DNA of 38,850 nt from Deltaproteobacteria bacterium (lineage in GTDB: Bacteria > Desulfobacterota > Dissulfuribacteria > Dissulfuribacterales > QOAL01), in assembly GCA_015494395.1 (NCBI GenBank), contig WGBG01000092.1:1-38850 (forward strand), in the 5' to 3' direction. Position 1 is the first letter of the stretch; the number at the start of each line of letters is the position of its first letter. Under the pieces are notes generated by a model that saw only the letters and a program-made list of their open reading frames with translations, searched no databases and had not been told where the DNA came from. Of this stretch, positions 18,080-26,826 are shown piece by piece. A program made the position numbers and the translations under genes.

Positions 18080-18996
18080 GCCCTTGGGTGGAACTGTTTG
18101 TGTACTGCACGAAGGCGGCCTATATCCAGGTGTGTATAAATCTGTGTGGTTGTGATGTTGCTGTGGCCAAGCAGAACCTGTACAGTCCGCAGGTCTGCAC
18201 CGCCTTCAAGAAGATGAGTTGCAAAGGAGTGTCTGAGCGCGTGTGGATAAACTCCCTTCTCAATGCCTGCTGCAACCGCATATTGCCTTAATATCTGCCA
18301 GAAACGCTGCCTGCTCATGTGCCTGCCACCCCTTGCCGGGAACAGGTAATGGCTGAGCTTCTTCCCGCATAACTTGCCGTGTCCCTTTTGAAGATATGTC
18401 TGAATCCAGTCCATTGCCACAGCGCCTGCAGGCACTACCCGCTCCCTGTTACCCTTTCCTCTGATTCTAAGGTATCCCAATTCCATATCAATGGAATCAA
18501 GTGTGAGGGTCACGGCCTCTGATGCCCTTAGTCCGCAGGCATAGGTAATTTCAAGCAGGGTCCTGTCTCTTAATCCGCGCGGCTTTGAAGTATCAGGCTG
18601 CTCAAGGATGCTCTCTATCTGCTTAACAGATAATACCACAGGAAGGGTACGACCGGAACGTGGGTTGTTTATAAGGGATGTTGGGCTTGATTCAAGCCCG
18701 TACTCTTTTACAAGAAAACGGAAAAAACTCCGGAGTGCTGAAAGCTTCCTGGTGGCAGATGATGGGCTTATGCCGTCTTTTCTGAGCCTGCTTAACCAGT
18801 CAAGTATGTGAACCGGCTTTACCTCTTCCGGCCTTTCTATGCCCCTTGATGTCATCAGGGCCAGAAAATTCATTATATCCCGGCTATAGCCGTCAAGTGT
18901 GTGCAAAGAGGCTCCGCGCTCAACTGACATGTGGGCCATGAAGTCATCAAGGAGAAGGTTCCAGTGTTCAGAAGACAGATTTTCTTCTTCTATCAT
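18076..18996 (-). CDS. xerD: Tyrosine recombinase XerD
   Basis: XerC/XerD resolve chromosome dimers at dif. The 306-residue length and two-domain layout fit: a SAM-like N-domain at about residues 10-105 and a catalytic domain after that. All catalytic residues are visible: R157 (GLRASE), K181 (GKGNRER), H252 and R255 (PHALRHSFATHLL), H278 (LLGHSNI) and Y287 (QIYTHL). The C-terminal LRAVHKQFHPRA is closer to XerD than XerC. It overlaps the upstream 144-residue gene and the downstream helicase gene by 4 nt each, so all three are translationally coupled. An island integrase is less likely given the short length and standard end. Confidence 0.9.
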   Translation of the reverse strand: MIEEENLSSEHWNLLLDDFMAHMSVERGASLHTLDGYSRDIMNFLALMTSRGIERPEEVKPVHILDWLSRLRKDGISPSSATRKLSALRSFFRFLVKEYGLESSPTSLINNPRSGRTLPVVLSVKQIESILEQPDTSKPRGLRDRTLLEITYACGLRASEAVTLTLDSIDMELGYLRIRGKGNRERVVPAGAVAMDWIQTYLQKGHGKLCGKKLSHYLFPARGGRHMSRQRFWQILRQYAVAAGIEKGVYPHALRHSFATHLLEGGADLRTVQVLLGHSNITTTQIYTHLDIGRLRAVHKQFHPRA

Positions 18997-19427
18997 AAAC
19001 GGGAAAGTGCCTCTCCTGCCGCTTCCTGAACGTCAGGGTCCGACTCTGTCATCTTCATGATTTTAAGTCGGCTTTCAAGTCCCCTTAGCTCTGACGATGA
19101 AGGGGGCTGCTCTGAAACAAGCTCAACAAGCCGGTCAATTACATCACATACAAGGTCTGGCCGGTCTTTAAGCTCAAGGAGCATAATCAATGTGCTCCAC
19201 TTGTCCGGAAGCCCATATTTTTTTACATACTCCGCGGCATTTCGGCTGAAGCTCTTTTTCCCAAAGGAGTTTTCAAGCTTTCTGAGATCATTTTCATGCT
19301 CAGGTTTGCCCTTGGGCCCCATAAAGAGTTTTTCTGCCTCTTTAAGGTAATGCCGTTTCAAGGATGAATCTTCAAGTGCCTTTTCTAGTGTGTTCCTGGA
19401 TTTAAAATTGTTTTTCTGTGACGCCAT
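18993..19427 (-). CDS. Hypothetical protein, 144 residues, upstream of xerD
   Basis: I do not recognise this family. The product is charged and predicted all-helical by eye, with no signal peptide or membrane segment. It has a lysine-rich N-terminus, a stretch KLFMGPKGKPEHENDLRKLE near residue 34, and a region VCDVIDRLVELVSEQPPSSS near 93. The C-terminal part (SRLKIMKMTESDPDVQEAAG) looks like a HEAT-type or short helical repeat. The 4-nt overlap with xerD and the fit of its end to the downstream start argue that it is real. The upstream universal stress gene ends 9 nt before its start. Confidence 0.75.
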   Translation of the reverse strand: MASQKNNFKSRNTLEKALEDSSLKRHYLKEAEKLFMGPKGKPEHENDLRKLENSFGKKSFSRNAAEYVKKYGLPDKWSTLIMLLELKDRPDLVCDVIDRLVELVSEQPPSSSELRGLESRLKIMKMTESDPDVQEAAGEALSRL

Positions 19428-19436
19428 TAAACAACC

Positions 19437-19895
19437 CTACTCTACCACCCATACCGTGCAGTCCTTTGCGTAGTGCACAACCTTGTTTGAAACGCTGCCA
19501 AACAGAAACTCCTCCTGCTTTGTAACCCCGCGCCTTCCAAGTGCCACAGTGCCAAAGCCTCCTTCCTGTTGTACTTTCATTATCTCTGAAGCTATGCTTG
19601 TGCCATGGGATTTGACAATCCTTGTGTTGATTGCACTCCTGTCAAGCCCGCAGGCAACCAGCTCCTTAACAGCCTGCTCAAGGGCATCCTTGCCCTTCTG
19701 CTCAAATTTCACGCATGCCTCCTCCCACTGGGAACTGTCCGGGAAGTGATCTCTTGAAGGATAGCGGACAATATTCAGAAGCGTTACAGCAAATCCTTGT
19801 GATGTGCCCACAATGGTGCCTACATACTTCACAGCCCGCATTGCATTTTCAGAATCATCAATTGCAACAAGAATATTTTTTACATTATATCCCAT
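19437..19895 (-). CDS. Universal stress protein (UspA family, ATP-binding type)
   Basis: A single-domain, 152-residue Usp, a family linked to survival under stress and energy limitation. D13 in ILVAIDDSENAM and the motif G120-x2-G123-x9-G133-S134 (GRRGVTKQEEFLFGS) mark it as an ATP-binding member. The C-terminus ends in a beta strand TVWVVE as usual. The ribosome site AGGAGGTAATC before the ATG at 19895 is the strongest in this cluster. It lies between the kinase-like gene and the 144-residue gene. Confidence 0.93.
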   Translation of the reverse strand: MGYNVKNILVAIDDSENAMRAVKYVGTIVGTSQGFAVTLLNIVRYPSRDHFPDSSQWEEACVKFEQKGKDALEQAVKELVACGLDRSAINTRIVKSHGTSIASEIMKVQQEGGFGTVALGRRGVTKQEEFLFGSVSNKVVHYAKDCTVWVVE

Positions 19896-19953
19896 GATTA
19901 CCTCCTGCTATTTAACCAAATCATCATTTTCTTGCCCTGCGAACCATTTTATC

Positions 19954-20919
19954 TCAGCCTTTATGTATCAAATCAATACATGGCTCAAGATCATTCAGGA
20001 ACTCTTCCACTGTCTCATAAAAGACCTCTGCTGATGTGGAAAAATGCATAAGAATAGAGTTAAGTTCAGTGGGAATCCACGGAAGCAGCTTTTTGAGATT
20101 GACAATCCGGTTCCGGTAAAGCAGAGAGAAATCACCGGGCTTGATTGAGTCTATATTCTCTGCAGGAATGCCCCGTTCCTCCAGGGTATGCATGGTGTAG
20201 AGGCCCTTTCCACTAAGGAAAAGCAGCAGACTACCAAGTCCAAAAAGATCAAGCCCGAAGGGATTTTCCTCAAAATCATAAGTATAGTCAAAATCAATCC
20301 ATCTGTATAGGCCGCTCTTGTGTTCTATCCAGAGATGATCTCTCCTTATGTCACCGTGAATCTCGGAGTGGTTGTGTAAAAACTGGATTGCCCTGCAGGA
20401 CGCAATAAATTTGTCAAGGATTTCAGGGAAAAGCTCAAAAAAATATGTCCTGTGGTCTGCTTCAATGGCAGATACCCAGTTGTCGAGGCGTTTACCCTTT
20501 ACAACCTCAAGGATCCTTACCGGGTTGCCCTTTATATCCCTGACCGTTACACCCTGCATGAACCGGCGGTCACCCCTGACAAGGTCCAGTATCCGCGATT
20601 CCTTTTCGGGGCTGCGGTAGCATTCAATTTTCAACTCGCCAAGGGGTAATGTAAAGCGTTCATGAAAGACAAGTTTCAGGATCTTGCGTTCTCCTGTTTC
20701 AAGCACCATGCACCGCTTAACCCAGTACTTGGGATCTTCTATTCCAAAGCTCCGTTCAGCCTCGTCCCGGATGACAAGATAATGGAGACCGTCAAGCTTT
20801 ACGACATCCCCTGACTCAATCTTCATGAACTCGGTAGTATCAGTAAAGATGTCTCCATACTCGCCTATGGACAGGCCCGGGCGGTATTTTTCAACAAGCT
20901 CCTTTACCTCCTTTGACAT
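19954..20919 (-). CDS. Protein-kinase-like protein with altered catalytic loop
   Basis: A 321-residue cytoplasmic protein with a Ser/Thr-kinase-type fold. The ATP-anchoring lysine is probably K82 (RKILKLVF). The catalytic loop is HGDIRRDHLWI at 188-198, with D190 as catalytic base, but the magnesium-binding Asn of HxDxxxxN is replaced by H195. The DFG position reads D209-F-D. A region of about 70 residues precedes the kinase core. The substitution leaves open whether it phosphorylates proteins, phosphorylates small molecules or is inactive. The start at 20919 follows GAGG with 8-nt spacing. It is the first gene of the cluster and is preceded by repeat copy 2. Confidence 0.8.
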   Translation of the reverse strand: MSKEVKELVEKYRPGLSIGEYGDIFTDTTEFMKIESGDVVKLDGLHYLVIRDEAERSFGIEDPKYWVKRCMVLETGERKILKLVFHERFTLPLGELKIECYRSPEKESRILDLVRGDRRFMQGVTVRDIKGNPVRILEVVKGKRLDNWVSAIEADHRTYFFELFPEILDKFIASCRAIQFLHNHSEIHGDIRRDHLWIEHKSGLYRWIDFDYTYDFEENPFGLDLFGLGSLLLFLSGKGLYTMHTLEERGIPAENIDSIKPGDFSLLYRNRIVNLKKLLPWIPTELNSILMHFSTSAEVFYETVEEFLNDLEPCIDLIHKG

Positions 20920-20942
20920 GTGTAAGACCTCACTTTCCCTGA

Positions 20943-21149
20943 CCTAAGTTGAGCGTTTCAAAATGCGGAAAATTATTTTCCCATGAAATTAAAAGGAGTT
21001 ATATTGATTATAGCTTTCCAATTTTGAAACCCTTCGGAATTGCCAGCTTCACTGCATCTCCTTTGTCATCGGCCTTCCCACATAGCCTACTATAGTGGGA
21101 AACCCTCTTTCGCGGATATGCAGCAAATCTGGCAATCACACAACTTAGG
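20943..21149. repeat. Dispersed ~208-bp structured element, copy 2
   Basis: This is the most diverged of the three copies. Its ends are CCTAAGTTG and CAACTTAGG, which remain exactly complementary although both arms changed relative to copy 1. The internal hairpin also changed on both sides: TTCCCAC pairs with GTGGGAA around CATAGCCTACTATA. Such paired changes argue for selection on structure. It fills most of the gap between the kinase-like gene and the promoter at 21242. Confidence 0.85.
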
Positions 21150-21241
21150 CCTGAATAAAATTTTCTTTTAAACCACATCTATTAAAATCATCATTAAATC
21201 CGTTCAGGGCAATACCTGAACCAATGGATTTCTCGTCCTGT

Positions 21242-21270
21242 TTGACTATTGGTCTGACCGTTACTAAAAT
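21242..21270 (+). promoter_or_regulatory. Sigma-70 promoter of the small membrane protein gene
   Basis: TTGACT (21242-21247) and TAAAAT (21265-21270) are separated by 17 nt. The predicted start near 21277 gives a leader of about 48 nt. A small hairpin (GTTCAGG/CCTGAAC, 21202-21221) lies just upstream. Confidence 0.65.
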
Positions 21271-21324
21271 TGCATGAAATGTATTTTGTTGGTTATTGTT
21301 CGTAATATTTTTTGGGAGTATTGC

Positions 21325-21729
21325 ATGAAAGTTAACATTTCCAGAAGCCCTGATCCGGATATCTTTCATAACAGAAAGAGTCAAAGTTTCTGGTTTTCCC
21401 TGTTTTTCGTTATTGCCATTGGCGCCATAGGAGTGGGTGCCTATGTAATGTATGTTGATACCAAGCTCGATCCTCACCTGGTTGACTGGGCACTTGGTGT
21501 ACTGGTTGTTTCCTCTCTTTTGATAACAAGGTTTGGCAACAGACTTCAGGCGTACAAGGAACTGCTTCCCCCTGAAAAGGAAAAACTTGCCAAATTGCGG
21601 CAAAATCACCCTGTAATTGACAAGTACTGCTCCAGGGTTGAGAAGATGGGAAGAAGAATCATTCGTGCCGAGTATGAAGCCTGTGTTGATTATGCTGAAG
21701 ATCAGGAAGATCGTTCAGGTTCAAATTAA
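21325..21729 (+). CDS. Small two-helix membrane protein, function unknown
   Basis: I do not recognise a family. The ATG at 21325 is chosen because GGGAG lies 7 nt upstream; an upstream ATG at 21274 lies within the predicted transcript start region. The 134-residue product has two hydrophobic segments, FWFSLFFVIAIGAIGVGAYV near residue 21 and a second near 52 (ALGVLVVSSLLI). A charged cytoplasmic-type tail follows (LPPEKEKLAKLRQNHP, then KMGRRIIRAEYEACVDYAED). It stands alone between two repeats. Confidence 0.65.
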   Translation: MKVNISRSPDPDIFHNRKSQSFWFSLFFVIAIGAIGVGAYVMYVDTKLDPHLVDWALGVLVVSSLLITRFGNRLQAYKELLPPEKEKLAKLRQNHPVIDKYCSRVEKMGRRIIRAEYEACVDYAEDQEDRSGSN

Positions 21730-21985
21730 GTAAATTCCGGTATCAAAATGATCGTTCCATTGAACCTTTACCGGGCCAGTTCAATAGAGCCTTTACTTTA
21801 TTGACAAGAAGTGCTGTACAGTTATACTTTCAGCCTGAATTCCGGGGGTGAGGTAAAGGCTTGTATCTCTCACGCCAGCATCGTTTTCTATTGTCACGTG
21901 CATTCGTATCACATTTTTCAACCGTATTGCCTGGAGCTGGACTAAGCATCCAGACAACAAATCCATTATCCTATAACAAATGTAT

Positions 21986-22202
21986 CTATTCAGTGTGGTA
22001 AATGGTCTTGTTTTGGAGTGACTCTGAAGAATTTCGTAGTTTTTCTTGGCGAAGCGCAGCCAAAAAATCGCGTCTGTCTGAGCGAGGCACGAGCGAGTTT
22101 CGCGATTTTGGCGTAGCGAGCCTTAGAAAAACAAGAAATTATTCACCGGAACGGAAAAACAAGGCCATTTACCAACCTTATTAAAGTTAATGCGCTGAAT
22201 AG
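21986..22202. repeat. Nested inverted-repeat element upstream of purB
   Basis: About 217 bp able to fold into one long hairpin. The outer ends are CTATTCAG and CTGAATAG. The next pair is GGTAAATGGTCTTGTTTT (21997-22014) with its near-exact complement at 22156-22173 (17 of 18 positions). The inner arms around GTTTTTCT and AAAATCGCG pair again. The centre is a GAGCGA-rich loop near 22085-22100. It is unrelated to the 208-bp family. The remaining gap sequence 21730-21985 shows no gene. Confidence 0.8.
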
Positions 22203-22239
22203 TTACTAACAAATTTCCTTAAATATAGCGGAGTTCCAA

Positions 22240-23607
22240 ATGATTACAGCAGTTAGCCCCATAGACGGTCGTTACGCCTCAAAAGTTAAAGACCTGACAC
22301 ACTGTTTTTCAGAATTTGCCTTGATAAAAAACAGAATCCATATAGAGATTCTGTGGCTGATTGAACTTGGTGCTGAACCGAAAATCCCGCAGTGCAGGGA
22401 GCTTTCTTCTGATGAGCAGAAGTTTCTTTCTGATATTGTTGAGAATTTTACCCCTGAAGAGGCAGAGAAGGTAAAGGCCATTGAGCGCACAACCAACCAC
22501 GATGTGAAGGCTGTTGAGTATTACCTGAAGGAGAAGACAGCGGGGACGAGCCTTGAGCAGCTATCTGAATTTATGCATTTTGCCTGCACATCAGAAGATA
22601 TAAATAACCTCTCCCATGCCTTGATGCTAAAAAGCGGCCTTGAGGTAATGTTTCCGTTTCAGGACAATCTCATAGACAAATTAACCGGGCTTGCCAACGA
22701 GTGGAAGTCTGTACCCATGCTTGCAAGAACCCATGGACAGCCTGCATCCCCAACCACTGTGGGCAAGGAGATTGCCGTATTTGTTGACAGGCTGAGGAGG
22801 CAGCAGCAGAAGATCAAAGCAGTAGAGCTTCTTGGAAAACTGAACGGTGCAGTGGGAAATTTCAATGCACATACCGCAGCATATCCTGAAGTTGACTGGC
22901 TTGCATTTTCCAGGAGGATAATTGAGGAAAAACTTGGGTTAAAACAAAATATCTTTACCACCCAGATAGAGCCCCATGACTACATGGCTGAACTGTTTCA
23001 CGCAATCTGCAGGTTCAACAATGTCCTTCTTGACCTTGATCGTGACATCTGGACGTATATTTCAATGGCATATTTTGGGCAGAAGACAGTTAAGGGAGAG
23101 GTGGGCTCATCCACCATGCCGCACAAGGTAAACCCAATTGATTTTGAAAATTCAGAGGGGAATATCGGTCTTGCCAACAGCATCCTTGAACATCTTGCCT
23201 CAAAGCTCCAGGTCTCAAGGCTTCAAAGGGATTTGAGCGATTCTACGGTTCTCAGGAACATGGGCGTAGGCTTTGGGTACAGCATCATTGCCTATCAATC
23301 CACCCTTAAGGGTCTTGGCAAACTGAAACTTAATGATCATGTTATAGCCCAGGATCTTGAAAACGCGTGGGAGGTTCTGGCTGAACCCATTCAGACTGTA
23401 ATGCGTAAGGCTGGTATTGAAAAACCCTATGAAAAACTCAAGGCCCTTACCAGGGGACAGAGCATTACCAGGGATACAATCAGAGAATTTATTGAAACCC
23501 TGGAGCTTCCAGAAGAAGACAAAAAGAGACTGCTTGACATGACACCTGCCTCATACATTGGCATTGCTGAGGAAATAGTTGACATGCTTCAAGACAGACA
23601 GAGTTGA
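22240..23607 (+). CDS. purB: Adenylosuccinate lyase PurB
   Basis: PurB catalyses two fumarate-releasing steps of purine synthesis (SAICAR to AICAR, and adenylosuccinate to AMP). The 455-residue product matches the E. coli-type length and starts MITAVSPIDGRYASKVKDLT. The fumarase/aspartase superfamily signature SSTMPHKVNPIDFEN is near residue 290. The catalytic-histidine region ARTHGQPASPTTVGKE lies near 162. The start follows GGAG. It stands between the hairpin element and the AsmA-like gene, and the 50-nt spacing downstream may allow read-through. Confidence 0.97.
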   Translation: MITAVSPIDGRYASKVKDLTHCFSEFALIKNRIHIEILWLIELGAEPKIPQCRELSSDEQKFLSDIVENFTPEEAEKVKAIERTTNHDVKAVEYYLKEKTAGTSLEQLSEFMHFACTSEDINNLSHALMLKSGLEVMFPFQDNLIDKLTGLANEWKSVPMLARTHGQPASPTTVGKEIAVFVDRLRRQQQKIKAVELLGKLNGAVGNFNAHTAAYPEVDWLAFSRRIIEEKLGLKQNIFTTQIEPHDYMAELFHAICRFNNVLLDLDRDIWTYISMAYFGQKTVKGEVGSSTMPHKVNPIDFENSEGNIGLANSILEHLASKLQVSRLQRDLSDSTVLRNMGVGFGYSIIAYQSTLKGLGKLKLNDHVIAQDLENAWEVLAEPIQTVMRKAGIEKPYEKLKALTRGQSITRDTIREFIETLELPEEDKKRLLDMTPASYIGIAEEIVDMLQDRQS

Positions 23608-23657
23608 ACAAATAACGCTGATTCCATAACCCTTAACATCACTCAAGGAGAATGATC

Positions 23658-26180
23658 ATGAAGGGACTTACCAAATTTATAGCTATAATCACGGGATTAG
23701 TGGTTATTTTCATTATTGCCGGAGTTATACTTGTTAAAACCCTTGTCACACCTGAAAGGGTAAAGGAGACTGTGCTCCCAATTGCAAACAAGGCCCTGCA
23801 TCGTGAGGTAACATTAAGTGATGTAAGTATCAGCATATTCTCCGGGATTGAGCTTAAGGGGTTAAAAATCATGAATAAAGAGGGAGACAGGCCATTTGTC
23901 TCCTGTCAGGCTGCAAGGCTGCACTACGATCTGCTTCCGCTGCTTCATGGCAAGGTCCAGGTTGGTGAGGTTACAATTGTCTCCCCAGAGATTCATGTCA
24001 TCAGAAACAGCGACGGCAGCTTCAACTTCAGCGACCTTCTTGAACAGAAGGATGATCAGGGCACGGGCAGGACGGCTGACACAGGGCTTGTGGCCGTTGC
24101 CCATGCAGGAGAAAATGTTTCTGAGAAAAATAATCCTGCACCCTCCCCTGCCCCGGCTGAAAATACAGAAAAAACCGATAGAAGCCTTGCCATAGCGGTT
24201 TCAAACATCAATATAAGTGATGGAAAGGTCATATTTACAGACCATGCAGCACCTGGCGGAAAGGTTGTTGAGACAACACTTTCTGACCTGGACCTGAAGG
24301 TAAATGATTTCTCATTGAATGACCCGTTTCCTGTAAAGCTTGAAACCATGCTTAACCAGGGGAACATAAAGGCAGAGGGTTCTTTAAACATCCAGGGGCC
24401 TGATGCAGACATGAGGATTGAGATATCAGGGCTTTCAATTACCGATTTTGCCCCCTATTTTGCTGCATCCATTCCCGGGAAACTGGACAGTGCCCGGTTT
24501 CAAAGTGATGTAAATGTAAAATTTTCCGCTGGCGTTATAAACAGTTCAGGAAATCTTCAGGTTGAAAATATCAGCTTCACCCCTTCAGACCTGCCTGAAG
24601 CATCTCTAAAAAATGTCTCTGCTGCCCTTTATTATGACATCATCTTTAATGCACAAAAGGGCACTGTCACAATTAACAGCAGCAAACTTGATCTTGATGG
24701 TATCAAGGTCAATGCAAAGGGACATGTTTCAGGGCTCAATACCCAGCCTGTGCTGGCACTTGACATTTCACTGCCTGAGCAGAGTCCTGGAGATATGGTA
24801 AATGCCCTTCCTGCTGTTTATGCGGCAAAGGCACAGAAGTTCAAACCGCAAGGCAAGATTGCTGGAACAATCAGGGTCCAAGGCAAGGCAAGTAATGGAG
24901 CAAAACTTCTCAAGCAGGCAAGCCTCATCTTTAACAATGTTACTGTTAATGCCCAGGGCATTCCTGCTGGTATAAACGGCAGTATCACCCTGGCAGGTGA
25001 TACTGTAAAGAGCAGTGGACTTGCGCTCAGTCTGGACAATTCTGTAATTGATACAGAACTGGTTGCTGAAAAGATCTACTCAAAGCCTGTGGTGGTAAAG
25101 ACCAAGATGACCTCCCAGGAGATTGATCTCGATGCCATATTGGCAAAGATGGAAAAGGAGGCCAAGCCAGAGACCGGGTCAGGGAATAAAGCCGTGCAGG
25201 CAGAAAAGGCTGAAGCCGGAAGCGCCTCAGGCGGAAAAGAAAAAGGATCTGGGCAAAGCGGTGCTGCCTCAGAGCCCGCCCCCCTGAACATACCGGTAAA
25301 TGCGTCTGGCTCCGTATATGTTGCCCTTCTAAAGTACCATAATGTACCAATGAGGGATGTTCGTCTGAACTATACCCTCAGGAACAACAAGCTTCACATT
25401 ACCCAGACAGCCATGGTTGCAGAGGGTAAGATTGAGAAAAATGTCAATGTTGACCTGGGTGTTAAAGGATACAGGTATGACGGGGACTTCAAGGTCTCTA
25501 GTGTTCTGGTTCAGAAGGTGCTCTCATATGCATCACCCTCCATGAGCAAGGCGGCCAGCGGAATACTTGACCTTAAAGGAAACTTCAAGGGTGCCGGCAT
25601 TGCCGTTTCTGATATAAAAAAGAATCTCTGGCTTAAAGGTGACTGGACACTTCTTAATGGTCAGCTTGCAAACACCGGGGTTGTTTCAGGCCTTATATCA
25701 TTTCTTGGTCTTAACTCTTATCTCAAAAACATTGATATACAGAATGCCGCAGGAGATTTTATTGTTGAGGCTGGAAAGGTGCTGTTCAAAGGAAAATTTA
25801 CATCCTCAAACATAGACCTGGCACCTGAAGGAACTGTTTCTCTTGACGGGGACATGAACATCCACTTGAACTCAGTACTTTCTCCTGAGCTGGCATCAAA
25901 GATACCTGCCGGGCAGTTTGTTGCCCCTGCAAAGGATGATCGCGGTTGGAGCAAACTTCCACTCATGGTAACCGGAACCTGGTCCAGCCCAAGAATAACT
26001 CTTGATAAGGGGGCAGTAACCCAACAGGCGACCAGGTTTTTGACAGACAAGCTGTTTGGAAGCCCTGACAAGAAGGATGATAAAGGCACAGCTGCGGAGG
26101 GCAAGGATACAGACACCACACAGAAAGCCCCTGAAAAACAGTTGCTTGAAAATACTTTAAAGGGACTTTTCGGGAATTGA
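23658..26180 (+). CDS. AsmA-like protein, envelope lipid-transport type
   Basis: AsmA-family proteins are anchored in the inner membrane with a long periplasmic beta-groove and are implicated in moving phospholipids to the outer membrane. The 840-residue product has one N-terminal membrane anchor (FIAIITGLVVIFIIAGVILV). The typical region IFSGIELKGLKIMNKEG follows near residue 65, then repeated beta-rich segments. A low-complexity Ala/Glu/Lys/Gly stretch lies near 500-545. The C-terminal domain contains ASGILDLKGNFKGAG and VSGLISFLGLNS. The second ATG (23658) is preferred because AAGGAG is then correctly spaced. It directly precedes lptC, linking lipid transport with LPS export. Confidence 0.88.
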   Translation: MKGLTKFIAIITGLVVIFIIAGVILVKTLVTPERVKETVLPIANKALHREVTLSDVSISIFSGIELKGLKIMNKEGDRPFVSCQAARLHYDLLPLLHGKVQVGEVTIVSPEIHVIRNSDGSFNFSDLLEQKDDQGTGRTADTGLVAVAHAGENVSEKNNPAPSPAPAENTEKTDRSLAIAVSNINISDGKVIFTDHAAPGGKVVETTLSDLDLKVNDFSLNDPFPVKLETMLNQGNIKAEGSLNIQGPDADMRIEISGLSITDFAPYFAASIPGKLDSARFQSDVNVKFSAGVINSSGNLQVENISFTPSDLPEASLKNVSAALYYDIIFNAQKGTVTINSSKLDLDGIKVNAKGHVSGLNTQPVLALDISLPEQSPGDMVNALPAVYAAKAQKFKPQGKIAGTIRVQGKASNGAKLLKQASLIFNNVTVNAQGIPAGINGSITLAGDTVKSSGLALSLDNSVIDTELVAEKIYSKPVVVKTKMTSQEIDLDAILAKMEKEAKPETGSGNKAVQAEKAEAGSASGGKEKGSGQSGAASEPAPLNIPVNASGSVYVALLKYHNVPMRDVRLNYTLRNNKLHITQTAMVAEGKIEKNVNVDLGVKGYRYDGDFKVSSVLVQKVLSYASPSMSKAASGILDLKGNFKGAGIAVSDIKKNLWLKGDWTLLNGQLANTGVVSGLISFLGLNSYLKNIDIQNAAGDFIVEAGKVLFKGKFTSSNIDLAPEGTVSLDGDMNIHLNSVLSPELASKIPAGQFVAPAKDDRGWSKLPLMVTGTWSSPRITLDKGAVTQQATRFLTDKLFGSPDKKDDKGTAAEGKDTDTTQKAPEKQLLENTLKGLFGN

Positions 26181-26205
26181 TGCAGTTAAGCCTCCAAACA
26201 TCTAA

Positions 26206-26784
26206 ATGATTAAGAACAGTAAATTACGGGGAGCACTTCTACTTGTGGCAGTGCTCCTGATATCAGGGATTGTTGTATGGAAATTTGTATTGTCACAACA
26301 GGAACAGATACCTGATATCTGGAAAGAACAGTTCAAGAACGTAAAGGCTGACCTCACACTTGAGAAGGTAAAATATTCCAGGTTGACCCCTGAGGGCACA
26401 AAGTGGACTGTCAGGGCCGGGCGTGCAGGACTCTATGAAAACAGTGATATCATGGACCTTGAGCAGGTAAAGATTACACTGGTCAAGAAGAATGGAACCA
26501 ATACCGATATAGTTGCAGATGAGGGGAGCTATGACAGGGCAAATGAACTTATTACCCTTAAAAAGCATGTAATTGTAAAATTTGAATCGGGTGAACGCCT
26601 TTATGCTGATGTTCTGAACTATGATCAGAAGAAGCAGATTATCTGGAGTGATAAACCTGTTGTGGTTAGGCGGGAACAGGACGGACTGGTTATAAATGCA
26701 AAGAAGATGAAGTACTATGTGGATACAGGACTTATTGTGCTTAAAGACCAGGAAAGTATAATACCTGATTCAGAAATTTCCTAA
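26206..26784 (+). CDS. lptC: LPS export protein LptC
   Basis: LptC is the membrane-anchored periplasmic bridge that takes lipopolysaccharide from the LptBFG transporter to LptA. The 192-residue product has one N-terminal helix (ALLLVAVLLISGIVVWKFVL) and then a beta-jellyroll region. Family-like segments are WTVRAGRAGLYEN and DEGSYDRANELITLKKHVIV. The ribosome site is weak. It lies 25 nt after the AsmA-like gene and 42 nt before lptA. Confidence 0.88.
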   Translation: MIKNSKLRGALLLVAVLLISGIVVWKFVLSQQEQIPDIWKEQFKNVKADLTLEKVKYSRLTPEGTKWTVRAGRAGLYENSDIMDLEQVKITLVKKNGTNTDIVADEGSYDRANELITLKKHVIVKFESGERLYADVLNYDQKKQIIWSDKPVVVRREQDGLVINAKKMKYYVDTGLIVLKDQESIIPDSEIS

Positions 26785-26826
26785 TCTTATGTATTTTTTC
26801 TTTTTACTTTACCAAGCGGAGTCAAG

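Noticed and set aside
21145-21609. 154-residue minus-strand open frame overlapping the small membrane protein
   Set aside because: The plus-strand frame has a sigma-70 promoter, a ribosome site and two hydrophobic helices; the minus frame starts from weak signals and runs into repeat copy 2.
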